DNA of 64,000 nucleotides from Bimuria novae-zelandiae CBS 107.79 (lineage: Eukaryota; Ascomycota; Dothideomycetes; Pleosporales; Didymosphaeriaceae), in the NCBI GenBank assembly GCA_010015655.1, contig ML976699.1:248001-312000 (forward strand). Direction: 5' to 3'. Positions 47,098 to 59,632 of this stretch are shown in pieces. Each line of letters opens with the position of its first letter. Within the stretch, counting starts at the first letter, position 1. Made by a program: the position numbers and the translations under genes. Under the pieces are notes generated by a model that was not told the DNA's origin, made no database searches, and worked only from the letters and a program-made list of their open reading frames with translations.

Positions 47098-50000
47098 CTC
47101 AGTCCCCTGAGTCTGTTACCCTACTTCCTCCTTCGTGCCTTGTTCTGCGTTATATTGTCTATGGCCTGATGGTCCTCCTCTGTTGCCTCCAAGTGCTCGC
47201 CAGTCTCGTACGCTTGTAGCCAGGCGTCTAGTCGCAACGGCGGTCCAGGTTTCTCTGGGTAAGCTTAGTGGTAGTCTCTGACCTTATAGGGTGCTCCCTT
47301 GAAGCCTCAGGCGTTGTACTAGGTAGGGTTAGGATTATAGGCTATCTAGGAGGCCTTATACTGTAGGCGTCCGCAATAGATATAGCTATTAAGAATCTTT
47401 TTTACTAGCTACTTAGGGTTATTATTAACCTTAATTAGTTCTTCCTTAGGTTTAATCTAGCCTAGTAAAGAGTTTATAGTAGCTTTACGTAGGTAGTCTA
47501 CGTAAAAGACGTCGTACATGTGCATATATAATAAAAGTTTAACTTAATAGGAGTAACCTTTTATAGTAATAATTAGATAGGGTCTATATATTTACTAGTT
47601 AAGTTTTTAACTAGGCTAGCTAGTTATAAAACCTCTTAGCTTTATATAGACTTAATCGCCTATTTTAAAATCTAGCTTATATTATTTCTTATTTACTTAA
47701 CGTGCTTATTACTTTTAGGCTTAAATAATTTCTCTCTAAGCTATTTCTATAGCTAGCTTTATAGCGTTGTATTAAACTCTTACGTAGTTCTACGCTTCCT
47801 CTTAAGACGTCTACTTATAGACTATAGGTAAGGTCCTTATTCACTTCTCCTAGTCCTAGTAGTGAGTAGGCTAATGTCCAAACTCGATCTCGTACGGCGA
47901 GAGGCCTATAGTCTTATAAGGTAGAATAGCCTAAGCCCAGTCTATGCAGGGCAGTAGGTTAGACTAGTTATCTTAGTAGTAGTTAATAAATAGGCAAAGG
48001 CGCTAGTTAAGATACTAGTTTATAATCTTTATATTACTATTAGTCTAAGGATAATAAGCTATTAAGAGCTTTTACTTAATACCTATAAGCTAATATAGCT
48101 TACTTATAAATGCTAAGACAAACTACAGGCCTTAATTAGAGACGATAGACCTAGGTGGGCCGTATACGCGCCAGATATGGCGATAGTACATATTTATAGC
48201 CTATTCTACCGTGGTTGTCTTGTGGCAGGGCAGTAAGAAGCAGCGCTTATTTAGGTAATTAATTATAATAAAGGCGTTATTATACCCTTTCTTATTAGGT
48301 AAGAATAACTTAAAGTCTATTAAGACATCCTACTATACTTACTCTAGTATTAGTAATAATTTAAGTAGCCCTAGGGTATAGTCGCAAGATACGTAACTCT
48401 ATTAGTAAGCTTTATAGGTAATAACGTAGATATCTATATCCTTTGCTAGATTTAGCTAGTAGTACTAATCTCTAAGTAGCTAGGCTATCTTTTTTTTTCC
48501 TAGGTAAGTAGTAAGCTACGTAGTATAGATAGCTTAAATTAAGTAGGTGCGTAAGAAGTTAACTACTAGGATAATTAATTAGGCTTAATATAAGAGTAGG
48601 CCTTAATTATTTAGTTTTTATAGTACCTAAGAGTCTATTTAAGCTTTCTCTTGTAGCTTCTATAAGCTATAGTAGTTTTAGTTTACCTTAATTACTTAAT
48701 TAACGAAGATATGCAGATCCTCTATAAAAGAAAAGGCTATAAAAATATTTATTATAATAGTTTTAAGCCTTTAATACTATAATTCTTAAGTAGTAAGTTT
48801 AGCGAGCTAGGTTACAGCTTCCTATACTATATTAGTATCTAGCTACTTAGCCTATAAAAAGGCTCTTATACGAGCTACTTTATTCTTATTCTTTTAGGTC
48901 TATAGTTCCTCTTGCTTACGTAATAGCGCGTTAGCTACTACGTTAATAGTACCTAGTTAATAGGTAAGCTTAAAGTTAAAGTTTACTACTATTATAGCCT
49001 AGCGCGTCTACTATAGAGTAAGCTTTTACTTAGTTAAAAAGTACTTAAGTGCTTAATAGTTAATAATAGTATTAAATAGCTTAGTAGTCTATAGGCTAAT
49101 AAGCTAAGATCTTTACTTTTTAAGGCTATAGATTACAACGAGTATCTCTTTATTATAAATATTATAGTTTATCTACAGGCTACTTATAGTCTTAGAGTAA
49201 AAAGTAACTAGTTACTAGAGACTATTGTCCTGTAGTTAAAAAAGTACACTAGCTACGACTTTATTACTAGTATTAGTTTCTATACGCGTTATATGATAGG
49301 GTAAGTAGTAGGTAAGGACGTTATCTAATAATATAAAGTCTTTAGCTTACTAGAAGGCTGCGAGTTTACGCTTATAAAAGGTATACTAGGCGCCTTTCTT
49401 AAGTAGCTTTATAAGCAACTAGATAATGCGCCTATAGTCCTTAAAAAAGGTTTTATAAAAGTTATAAAAGTCTAAAAATAACTATATACTTTTAACTAAA
49501 GTAGGTACTAACTAGTCCTATACTACTATAACTTTTTTTACGTCCTTCTAAATACCTTACGTGCTAATAATAAGACTAAGAAACTTTATTTTTATTATTA
49601 TAAACTAGCGTTATAGAGTTGCTTAAGTACCTTAGCAACGTGCTCTTTATAGTATAGTAGATCCTCTAAGTAAATAAGAATATCGTCCAGGTATGCCGTG
49701 CAGAAGTCGTCGAGTAGTCTATATAGTATTTTATTAATATATTGTTAGAAGGTTACAGGGCCATTATAGAGGCCAAATAGGAGTACGCGGTACTTATAGT
49801 TACTATAGCGTATATAAAACGTAGTTAGTTCTTTAGTATCCTTATTAAGTTAGATATAGTAAAAGACTTGTTAAATATCTAGCTTTATAAACACTTTAGC
49901 GATTACGAGCCACGTAAGAGTCTCTTAGATAAGTAGAATAGGATAAATATCATTCTTTATAATTACGTTAAGCTTATAATAGTTAATATAGAATTGCCAC

Positions 50001-52970
50001 CCCTCTCCTAGCTTCTTAGTAAATAGTACTAGTAAGGCATATAGTGCATTACTGTAAATAATAAAGCTACGTTAGAGATAGTTATTTAGATAGTCCTTAA
50101 CAAGCTATAACTACTTTAGAGATATACTATATAGTAGGCTTAATATTAGCGTATTATCTATAATTAGCTTAATATTATAATTAACGCTATCGCGGTGTAG
50201 AGGTAGAAAGTCTAAGTCTTTCTTTAAAAAATGTGCGAGGGTCGCGCTGGCGTAGCCTAGGCGCGATAGCTTCTTTATAAGGAGCTAGCGAAGTTCCTCC
50301 TCTAGATCTAGTAGGTCTGCCTAGTCTAACTCCTCCTTATAGTCCTAGATTGGCTTTTCTATTTTATAAATACTAATATAATTAATAATTATCTCCTTTT
50401 ATCGCGCGTTAATTATAAATATAGTAACTTTTATAGTATTAATTTTAAGGCCTGCCTTTGCAAGGTCCTTGCGGGAGACAGGTTTAGGGCAAGTTGGCTA
50501 CTACTCTTATAACGGTGGCGCTTAGTAGCAAAGCTACTCCTCTATCTTTGCTAGGTTCTTCTGGTAGGTGCGACGCTAAGGAGATTACTACGGTAAGCGA
50601 TAGATATGCTATATAATAGCTACGTCTATAAGTTTATTACGCTAATTAGCGTCTACTTAGTGCTTAGAATTAATTCTTATAGTATTATTTTACGTTAGGA
50701 TAATAATGTCTCTTTTATAGTTAATTTATACTATATTAGGCTACTTAAGTATCTACTATTTATAGTTAATTTAAATATCTGCGTCCTTAAGAAACTTACA
50801 GCTAACTATAAAGTTATAATAATTAGTATTATAAAAAATAAAGTAAGTAGTAAAGTAATAGCTATTTAGTACTAAGTTAGCCTAAAAGTGCTTATTTACC
50901 TACCCGTTTAGTTAACTATTATACCTAGCTAAAAAAATTACTTTTATACTTTAGATAAGTGCCTTAAGTCCCTTCTTAATTAAGTAGAAGTATTTAAAGT
51001 AAACTAAAATATAATTACTTACGCCCGTATTAATAAGAGCCTTTAACTTAATTATAAGCCTGTTAGTTAAAATATAGTAAGACTTAATAAAGGCGCTTTT
51101 ACTAAATAGGAGGTCTTATATGCTGGTAGCTCTAATAGGCTTCTCTAGGGAGGAAACTTCCCCTAGAGAGAGGCTTTTTCCAAATTACTCTTAGAGGCGC
51201 CCTTATTAGTTATATTATAGTAGGTATCCTCCTCTACCTCCGCTAATAGCTTAATAGCCTTATACTTAACTAGCTTATCTAGGTAATTATAGATAACGTA
51301 GCCAATCTTATAGTAGTAAAAGTAGGTAGGCTAGCTAGCTAGTGTTAAGATAGTAGGACTAGGCTAAAAGGCTATAGCTTACGTAACTATAGTATAAGTA
51401 GGCTATAACGCTAGTAATAGTATATACCTATAAAATTTAGTAAGTAAGGTAGTAATTATCTTACGCTCTATCCGTATAATAGTTTAGCTATTAGTAATAG
51501 TAGCTTTACGCGCTAGGTTACAAGTTATACTTATAAATTTATTATAATTATTTTTTAAGTAGCAGACGTTACAGCTTATATCTATATAAAGTTAATTTAT
51601 AAGCTTTTTATAAAAAAAATTTACTTATTAATCTACTAGAAGCTTGCGTTAGGTAGCTAAATAAAAAAAATTTAGCTTAAAAGCTTATAAATTTAGTAGT
51701 AGTATATAGATAAAGCTAGCTAAAGGCCTGGCAGGCATTCTTCTCTTTATAAAGGTTACTAAAGGCTTAGCTTAGAGTATTTATAAGGAATTTATTATTA
51801 ATAACTTCGCTATTATCGCGGAGAGCGCTAATTAATATTTTAAGCTAGTCTTAAGCAGGATTCTTTATACGCGTAGTTATATATACTATAATACGCTCTT
51901 AGGTGTCTTATAAGTTATTTCTAATAAACTAATTACTATTTAATTATAGCTTATTCTCTAAGTATGCTCTTTAGTAGTTAAATAAAATAGTAGTCTTACT
52001 ATCTAAAAATAGTAATAGGTCTAGAAACTTAATAAAACGCTAACTAATAGGTTAAGTACCTAAATAAGCAATAGGTTAAAAAGGCAATTAATAAGAAATA
52101 TATAAGTTATTAAGCTCACTAGGCTCTATGCTATAAGGACTAGTAGGGATATAGTTACTCTAATTTTATAGCGTTAATAATAGAATTTAGAAGCGAGTAG
52201 TGTAAGATTAAGCTACTAGTGTAGTAGTGGTAGGTTTTACTATAGCACGTTTAGCAAGCTAGGCTTCTAGCTTGTCTATCTTTTGCTATACCTGCGTGAG
52301 GGCTCTATGTAGCTCTTCGCCTTTAGCCAAGGTATCCGTAGTAATCTGGCAGTACATATGTAGTTGTTATCGCTCCACGTTATGGAGAAGTAGCTGGCCA
52401 ACTAGTTCTATAGTAATCTCTATTAGGTCTTACCTAAAATACTTAATTACGGCCTTTAGCGTTGTAGTAATTAGGTTATTACTAGTAAAGGTAAGTAGCT
52501 AAAAAGGTTATAAGAGGTCCTTATCTATACCTTACTAAATATAAGTAAATTTTAGGGAAGTATCTTAATTATAGTTTTCCTTAGTAATAAAGCTATAGCT
52601 CTAAATCTCGTGTTTTTAGTAAATAAAATATTTAAATAGGCTATACACGTTGCCTAGCATCTCCTTCTTTAAGGCTAACGCTACAAATAGGTGTTTTAGT
52701 ATTATTATATTATATATAGCATAGATATTACTACTATTTATCTAATAAAGATAGTAAGATCTTTAGTTCTCCTAGCTACTATAGCGTATTACGTTTAAAC
52801 TATTTATCCTTTAACTCCCTTTAAGCCTTACTTAGTAGTATTAGGACTACTTTTATATTAAGTAACTATTTTTTAATAAACTAATAGCTTAGCGTAGTCG
52901 TGTAGTAGGTCCTCTAAAATAGTTATTTAACCTAATATTATATTACTATCCGCTAGCTAAGTAAAGAAAT
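47098..52970 (-). pseudogene. gag-pol: Gypsy-5 gag-pol, RIPed, C-terminal end well kept
   Basis: Gag lies at about 52970-51100 with a decayed knuckle near 51300. The RT active site is intact (YLDD, 49682-49693; DDFCTAYLDDILIY). Integrase follows. The last 110 residues read QYKAS, stop, IAYNPNPT, then GFKGAPYKVRDYH and AYPEKPGPPLRLDAWLQAYE, the C-terminal module of a widespread fungal chromovirus clade that differs from the WKGY-type chromodomain of Gypsy-1 to -4. Stops are mostly TAG/TAA; the chain ends near 47130. Confidence 0.88.
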
Positions 52971-52980
52971 TTTAGTATAA

Positions 52981-53227
52981 TATAAGGGCAAGCGCGGGCT
53001 CCTGCATTAAAAGAGTAGATAAAGTAGGTTAGCTCTATTTTAGCTACACTAAAATAAGGTGGCTGTAGGTATACACGGCTCGCGCGCTTTTGTGCGCGGC
53101 CATTAGAGCGGAACAACTATTTATCTGAGGCAGCTGCCCTGGGTGCGCGAGCAGCTGCGCTTGGACGTAAGGTAGTTGCGTCTCGTACGCGAGCTCATGT
53201 GACCTGCTGGCCTGCCAGGCCGTCACA
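52981..53227 (-). repeat. Gypsy-5 5' LTR
   Basis: 247 bp like its partner; the differences are transitions. Its outer end GTCACA is followed by the TSD ATATA. Confidence 0.93.
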
Positions 53228-53232
53228 ATATA

Positions 53233-54300
53233 GAGCTTTCTATAAATTATATAATCAATTTAATGGCGCAGTAAGGCTATTAATTTATTTAATAGGATTA
53301 TGTAGCTACGTTTCACTAATCTTACTAGCGTCTTACCTAGTAAGTAGCTTATCTATTATATTTTGTATAGTACCTATAGTTCGCGGAAATTCTTACGAAT
53401 CTAGATTAAGCATATACGTAATAATTACTTTCTCTTTTAGCTTGATAAGATTTTTTTATTTAGGCTTATAATTGCGTAGCGTAATAATGTTAGCGCGTTA
53501 GTAGTAATGCGTAGTTTTAATAAATCTATATATTATAGTAGCGAATCTTCTACTACAGATTTAGTTATAATTAATAACTAAGATAGTTATGGATATATTA
53601 GATTTATTATAAGGTAATTAAATAGTAGTTAGTTAAGCTATTATACTAAATAAGTAATAAGTTATAAAAAGTTAGTAGGGTACACCGTCCGTCTATTAGA
53701 TATATTAGTTAAATTATATAATTTTTATAATAATAAAATTTTATATAACGTACATGTATAGTAAGTATATTACTCTATAAAGTTCCTACTTAAACGTACT
53801 ATCACCTATAATACAACGCAATATCTTAATAATATAATAATTTACCTAACTTAAAAGAAGCTAATATATAACTCCAGCTCTAGTTTATTAAATAATGTCA
53901 CTAGAGTAATACGTAGAGATGTCTAGACCTAGATAGGCTAGATGGATATACTGTGTTTAATATCTACGTATAGGTAAAAGACATTGAATACGGAAAAAAT
54001 ATCTTCTACTTTTATTTAATATAAATCTATTTATTTTACTTCGCTAGGTACTAATACCTAAATAGCTAGCGTTATTTTTTTAACTAATTAAAAGTAAGCT
54101 TTAAAGTATAGGCTATCAGACCTTTAGGTTTTAAAGTATACGTTTAAAGGTAAATGTTTAGTTTTTAACTCTCGTTTATCTATTAACGTACTATCGTTAA
54201 CAGTATATCTAGGCTATTAGGTTTTCTATAAGGCTATCGTAATAGATAAGACGTAATAATAACCTTATAACGCGTTATATTAATCTATAATTTTTAATAA
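53233..54300. other. AT-rich DNA right of Gypsy-5, not assigned
   Basis: By the TSD this continues the sequence at 46825 (Pogo-3 or its neighbour), but I could not align it to Pogo-1. No readable protein. The left arm of the inverted repeat 53910-54840 lies in it. Confidence 0.45.
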
Positions 54301-54840
54301 AGTATGCTAAGTAAAAGACGTACAAAAACTATCTTTCAATATAATTATATACCTAACTTAATAAAGCTACTAAAGATAGAAAAGGAGGTAATTTTTTACT
54401 ATATTCCTAAGCTAGATAAGCGAGGATTCCTGGCTTAGCTTACTACTATAAATATATAACTAGTTCTTTACTAATTAAGCGATTGTCACGGTAACTTCCT
54501 AGGCAACCTAATAGCCAAAACATGCTAATAATAATAGTACGTTAATAGATAAACGAGAGCTAGAAGCTAGGCTTTTACTTTTAAACCTATACTTTAAGAG
54601 CTAAAGGTCTAATAGTCTATAATTTAAAGCTTACTTCTAAATAGTTGGAAAGAATGCTAGCTATTTAGGCATTAGTACTTAGCTAAGTAAGATAAATAAA
54701 TTTATATTAAATAGAAATATAAGACCTTTTTTCTTTATTTAACGTCTAGTCCGTACAAGTAGACACCAAACGCAGTATATTAATCTATCCTTCCTAGGCC
54801 TTGAATACCTCTACTCGTTACTCTCGTAATAGCGGTACTA
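53910..54840. repeat. Large inverted repeat, arms of about 290 bp, 340-bp loop
   Basis: The arms are about 53910-54194 and 54533-54840. The inner parts match well (AGTACGTTAATAGATAAACG on both), the outer parts with more transitions and gaps (AGTATAT..ATCTA). The loop holds remains of a pogo HTH region. It may be a foldback element or an inverted duplication of part of Pogo-5. Confidence 0.7.
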
Positions 54841-55522
54841 TAATCCTATTAGCCTAGGTAAACTATAAACTTTATTAAGCGCTAACTAGAGCTTAAAGCT
54901 AAGCCGAATTAAAAGCATAACTATAAAAGAGTCCTCTATAAGGTTCCTAAGGTTATATAGGCTAAGTTCTAGCTTTTAAAGAATACTAAAACTAAGCATA
55001 ATATTCTAGGTAGGAACACTTAAAATTTTAATAAGCCCAGCTTTATAATTAATATAATATTAACTATATTACTTATTATAGGCTTTAAACGTTAAGGATA
55101 GCTAAAGAGCATATAGTAAAATAATTAAAAGTAGACTATAATTATCTATAATATTAATATAACGAGGTGATACTCTCACTCTTTATTATTTTTTAAAGCA
55201 ACCACTACTTCTATACCTAGCACTAAAAGAAGAATTTACTTTATAACTAGATTATTAAAGTCTTTAAGAATAGCTAGATAATAAATAAACTTAGTCTACG
55301 TTAGCTAAAGTACTTTAAATAAGTTTATAAAAAAGCGTAGTATTAGTGTAGTATATTTACTTATTATTAATAGCGATAAGAGCCACGACTTGCTTAAATT
55401 CTTGTAATATTATATAAATAATAAGATTATTACTTCTTATATACCTTTATACTCGTCGCACCTTTTATAGCTACTTAATAGAGGATATTTCTTATCTTTA
55501 AAGAAGACGTATAGACGCTAAG

Positions 55523-55969
55523 TGTTATAAGGCGCTTACACCTTCGTCCGATCCGGGTTAGAGTAGTAAGGCTAAAGTAGCACTTTATAAATTATTTAAT
55601 AGTATAAGTTAATGTAATAATTAGCGCGTAGCTATATAATTTAATTTTATAATAAATAAGATAACTATTAGTCTATATAGGAGAGCGTACTTGTATAGAA
55701 GATATGTAAGTTAACTATAAGGAGCGTATAAAGCAAATTGTCTTATATATATACCCTCCTTGCCCTATAGAGTCCCATGGTATCCTATATCCTAGCCCCA
55801 TGGGATCCCATGGGATATCCTGGGACGTTACATGACTAGGGTCACGTGGTCCCATGATGTCCTATAGTCTTGGTATCTGAGACAGCCTGGGACGTTACGT
55901 AAGCCTAAGATGGGGCCTGGTTGTCGTTATAAGGCCCGTCGTCCCACCTTCGACTTCTGGACCGTAACA
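55523..55969. mobile_element. Solo LTR of the Gypsy-4 family (447 bp)
   Basis: Aligns over its length with the Gypsy-4 LTRs (TGTTATAAGGCGCTTACACC..CCGTAACA). TSD CTAAG is perfect (55518-55522 and 55970-55974). It shows that this family was excised by LTR recombination at least once here. Confidence 0.95.
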
Positions 55970-55999
55970 CTAAGCTAAAGATCTTATACGTAACTGTAT

Positions 56000-56629
56000 T
56001 GTAATGGGCTTTGGGCCCGGGGGACCTGAGATGCCAGAAGAATACAGATAAATTTAATAAGGAGTTTAAGTAGCTCCTCCTCTAACAGGAACAATCGCTC
56101 GTCGACACGAGAACCCTTGGCCAGTCAAGACAGGATTCGAGATCATCCAAAAACCGACACTTATCCGTATCGGACCAATTTCGGATCTATCAGACCGATG
56201 GGGAACTACGGATCCGATTTGGACCTATTTTGGATCCATCAGACCAACGGTTAACCTATAGCAGATATGTGCTAGCTAGCTATTTAAGAAAAAGTGTATT
56301 TAGAGGAGCTTAGGGCCTTTATAGTTTAGTACTTTTTCCGTATCCTTTCGTACTAGGCCTATAGGCACTTAATTTATTCGAGGCTACTTTCTTATACACG
56401 CACTCCTATATGCCTCTGCTAAAAGATACGCTAATATCGATCCTTTGAGTGACCTGCGCCGATATACCTCCCTACGTTATATATATGGCTTCTAAGTAGA
56501 GGGGACTAACTCTAGAGGGGCTAGGTCCGTTCCTGGATACTCCGAAGGTACCTGGTGGCTCTCAGAGTTGCTTAGGGCTCAGATCACGAGGTTTCTTAGC
56601 CGAGTGCTTCAGATGCCCAGCCTCTAACA
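56000..56629. mobile_element. Probable solo LTR (630 bp), low RIP
   Basis: Starts TGTAATGGGCTTTGGGCCCG and ends GCCTCTAACA, dividing the Pogo-5 frame. The flanks are TGTAT (55995-55999) and TATAT (56630-56634), a TSD with one G/A difference. It contains two related blocks with GGATC(C/T)ATCAGACC. No full element of the family is in the window. Confidence 0.7.
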
Positions 56630-56900
56630 TATATTATATATATTATTAAAAATAAGTTTCTATCTTGCTTTATTGCTGCCTTTAAGGCATAATTACTTAA
56701 AATAATATTTATGGAGGCTTTTAAGGCGCTAACTAAGCCCTATTAGATTTATAAGTTATAATATTAAAACTTAATATTCGCCTATATACGCCTTTACTTT
56801 ATACTATACGCGATAGTACGTGGGAGTCATAAATACTAAGTAATACTATAAATTAGGATTGTAATTAATGCTAATAAAGTAGAGGATTTAAACTTATATA

Positions 56901-57600
56901 AATAATTCTTTAACTTTAATAGTTAAAGTAGTTGAAAGGCTTATAAAAGACACTAAGCTAATAGCGTATTCTTTAGTATTAATAACTAAGCGTATATAAT
57001 GTACGTCGCCCTATACCACGCCGCCATACATTCCCAAAAGGAACGAGTAATGATAGCTATCGTTATAAGACATAGGATAGTATATATAGGCATCGTGACA
57101 GCGTAATGCTAAGTTTTAAGCTACTAATAAGGCTACTATATAATATAAATTATTTATATTAAAAAGTAAGTATAGCGTAAGGGGATCCTAATAGCTAAAA
57201 ACGGCTTATAATTAATTACTCTGATAGAGTTTAGGACGTGTAGTAATAAGCAAAAGTTAAAAAAAAAAAGGTATACACTAATAAATATAAATTAACTTAA
57301 TAGTACTATTGGTATTAAAGTAAAACTAAATATAATTTACGCACCTATAAGTAACCTATTAAAATAAATTTAAAATAAATTAGCCTTCTATAAATTTTAA
57401 TAATTACTTATAGTTATTTTATACTATTATTTATAGTTTAGACTTTAGTAGGGTCTTGACAGAGTAATGCACTCGCTTAACTAACGCACTCGCTATGCAT
57501 GTACGTTATTTTATATATCTACCCTTAGCGCTATACCTTAATACTAGAATTTTATTAGATTAGTAATTACTACTATAACTGCCTACGCGCACGTGCAATT
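56901..57600. other. AT-rich tail of the nest, not assigned
   Basis: A plus-strand frame near 57000-57110 reads YVALYHAAIHSQKERVMIAI, possibly a decayed protein I cannot name. Composition changes sharply to normal at about 57590. Confidence 0.4.
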
Positions 57601-57660
57601 ACAGTCTTGACAACGATCCACGACCCCTGGATCTCGCGGGCCCGGAAACCCCTCGCTCGG

Positions 57661-57780
57661 GCCGTGTGATACGAGAAGGGCTGGTTCCTGAAGGATCGGC
57701 AGGCCATCGCTTCGTGCCGTGTGATACGAGTGGGGCTGGTTCCTGAAGGATCGGCAGGCCATCGCTTCGTGCCGTGTATC
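57661..57780. repeat. 55-bp tandem repeat, 2.1 copies
   Basis: Unit GCCGTGTGATACGAG..GCTTCGT at 57661-57715 and 57716-57770, differing at a few bases after GATACGAG; a third partial unit starts at 57771. It lies at the right border of the nest. Confidence 0.9.
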
Positions 57781-58290
57781 TCCAGGAACGTGTCAAAAAG
57801 GCGGTGTTGATAATCCTGAAACGCCCAATCACAATGCGAATCTCAGAATGCTGGTCTATCTTTGGGCCACGACTTCCCCTCCAACCTCGGCCCAAGCTCG
57901 CAACCGCCTTTCACAAACGCGCTTCAATCGTGCATCCATTCAACGTGCGAGTAGACGCGATCGATGCAAAAAGCATCCAATCGCGCGGAATTGCGTCGTA
58001 TCGAGTTGGAAAGCCACAAGGCAAATGCCGAAGACGCAGATGTACCTGCAGCTGAGATTGTATAGCTGGAGCCCCTGGAGACGCCACGAAAACGGTACAT
58101 GCTTTTTGCTTAGAGACAACATGTCGATCACGACGCGACACTTCGACAGCGCCAAGTTCGGCGTGAATGCATTATGCAAGCGCGGCCTGGAGGCACTCAA
58201 GGGTTCTATACATAGCCCGGGACCTCGTTTCCATCGTGATGGTACATATGTATCGGCAGCTTTTGAACTCAGTTGCTCTTGCTTCATATC
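57781..58290. other. Region upstream of the rhodopsin-domain gene
   Basis: Normal composition. A frame at 57848-58306 is open but has no motif; another frame reads ELRRIELESHKANAEDADVP and then meets stops. No supported gene; it probably contains the promoter of the next gene. Confidence 0.4.
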
Positions 58291-59632
58291 ATGTTCGTCG
58301 CGTTGAAATTGTTTGCAGTCGAATCATGGAGTTTGTATGCGTTCGGGGTGGGACTGGTGCTCGCGAGACTGTATGTGCTTCGCCTGCGAGGGGCTGTGGG
58401 AGGAATGTACTAATGTGGAGAAACTCAGGATATCACGACTGTTCACTCTTGGGTCACTTCGGCGGCTGCAACTCGATGACTGGATTATGGTTATTGTTAT
58501 TGTGAGTTTGAGGGCGGAGGTGTATTCTGTGACAGCTCTGCTAACCTTCGCAGGTTCCCTTTACAGGCGTGATTGTTACGGCGAACGAGTCTTACCTACC
58601 AAAATCCGTTGCCGATGATCAAGTGAGGAGACTCAAGCTGAGGTTCGTACTTGAAGAGCTTCACCTGGCCTCCAATTGGTTGATAAAAGCCTGCTTGATC
58701 ATCCTGTATCGGCGAATCTTGTAAGGATGCATTTCTTTTTACAAACGTTTACTTCGCTGAACCATGCAGTCCGTCACCAGGAAGCAGCCGCGAGAGAATT
58801 ATCTTGGTATACAACTCCGCATACTGGCTACTCTCATTCATTCTCATCCAAGTCTTGCTTCCGCTCTGGTGTACCCCATTTAGGGACTACTGGGACCCAA
58901 GCCCACAAAACTGTATGTCCTCTACACCCTTCTCGAATCCGATGTCAAGACCCATGCCTGGGAGTTCATCCAGGGGCTACTCTCCCAAGAGTCTTCCTCA
59001 ACTCACACCTCCCAGCACAATGCCAAACCTACCGGTACCACACCATCCTCGCCCTCGCCCTCGACACAACAACCATAACGACCACCCTCCTCCTCCCCAT
59101 CGCCTTCATCCCCACGCCCCGAAAATTCCTCCAAGCCGCCCTCCTCGCTCTCGGCGCTTCGGTTCTTGCCTCCGCGATCTTATCGCGCTACTACCTCCTC
59201 GTGCGCCCTGCTGCTTCTCCGGCGAGGTATATCCACTGGTACCTCGCGCAGCTCGTACTCATGCTGCTCTTCGCGAACCTGCCGTTCCTCACCTCGCTGT
59301 TCACTTCAACGCCGCGTGCGTCGCGGCGAAGCATATCGCTGGCATCGTGGCCGCGGTCATGGAAGGACTCAGCGGGGGATGCGGAGCAGCGGCTGCGAAC
59401 AGGGAGTGCGACGACGGTGGGGAGCGTTTTAGATGAGAGGTTAGCGAAGAGGCTGTGGAGTACTGCGAGTGTATCTTCGCCGAGTGACGTGGATTGCGTT
59501 TTAGAGGGCGAGGTTGCGGGTGCTGAGGTTGTGCCGCCGGTGCAGAGTCATGCGCTTATAACTGGGCGGAGGAAGGTGGTGGTAGTAGATGAGGGAAGGT
59601 ACGATAGAGCTGCTTTCGAAATTATCTTTTGA
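58291..59632 (+). CDS. Fungal rhodopsin-domain (PTH11/SAT4-like) seven-helix membrane protein, five exons
   Basis: Exons 58291-58370, 58429-58501, 58554-58720, 58770-58912 and 59016-59632 add to 1080 nt, 359 residues plus TGA. All four introns (58, 52, 49 and 103 bp) are GT..AG, and each splice keeps the frame. The order fits the fungal rhodopsin domain: ESWSLYAFGVGLVLARL, LQLDDWIMVIVIVPFTGVIV, FVLEELHLASNWLIKACLII, VYNSAYWLLSFILIQVLLPL followed by WCTPFRDYWDPSPQ, YHTILALALDTTTITTTLLL, LQAALLALGASVLASAILSR, and IHWYLAQLVLMLLFANLPFL, seven helices in all. The DDW and WDP motifs are typical. A Ser/Arg-rich cytoplasmic-type tail of about 110 residues follows. The ligand and role are unknown; such proteins lie in the plasma membrane and some have been proposed as receptors. 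The start Met 7 residues before ESW agrees with relatives that begin shortly before helix 1. Confidence 0.85.

Larger units (their letters stand above)
46831..53227 (-). mobile_element. Gypsy-5: complete chromovirus of another lineage, 6397 bp
   Basis: LTRs are 247 bp (46831-47077 and 52981-53227), TGTGAGGGCGAG..GGCCGTCACA; TSD ATATA is perfect (46826-46830 and 53228-53232). The polypurine tract CCTTGGAGGGGGGTGA (reverse complement of 47078-47093) shows that the 3' LTR is on the left. Unlike Gypsy-1 to -4, the pol end lies almost against the polypurine tract and no antisense ORF is present. Confidence 0.95.
54300..56900 (+). pseudogene. Pogo-5: Fot1-like transposase, RIPed, with two solo LTRs inside
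   Basis: IPKLDKRGFLA near 54400 fits the HTH segment of Fot1-type transposases (ILDLDSRGFPP). Near 55370-55500 LLINSDKSHDLLKFL..NNKIITSYIPLYSSHLL-stop-LLNRGYF aligns with the DDE_1 core (LILDGHESH..IITLCMPPHSSHLLQPLDVGCF). The frame continues after the solo LTR at 55523-55969 (AKDLIRNC) and after the second one at 56000-56629 (KNKFLSCFIAAFKA). Terminal repeats were not found and limits are approximate. Confidence 0.7.

Noticed and set aside
53199..53471. Hydrophobic 90-residue frame
   Set aside because: It crosses the border between the Gypsy-5 LTR and its target, so it is not one ancestral gene; the hydrophobicity comes from AT-rich codons.
57848..58306. 152-residue frame upstream of the rhodopsin-domain gene
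   Set aside because: No motif, overlapping frames on the other strand, and its end overlaps the first exon of the better-supported gene.
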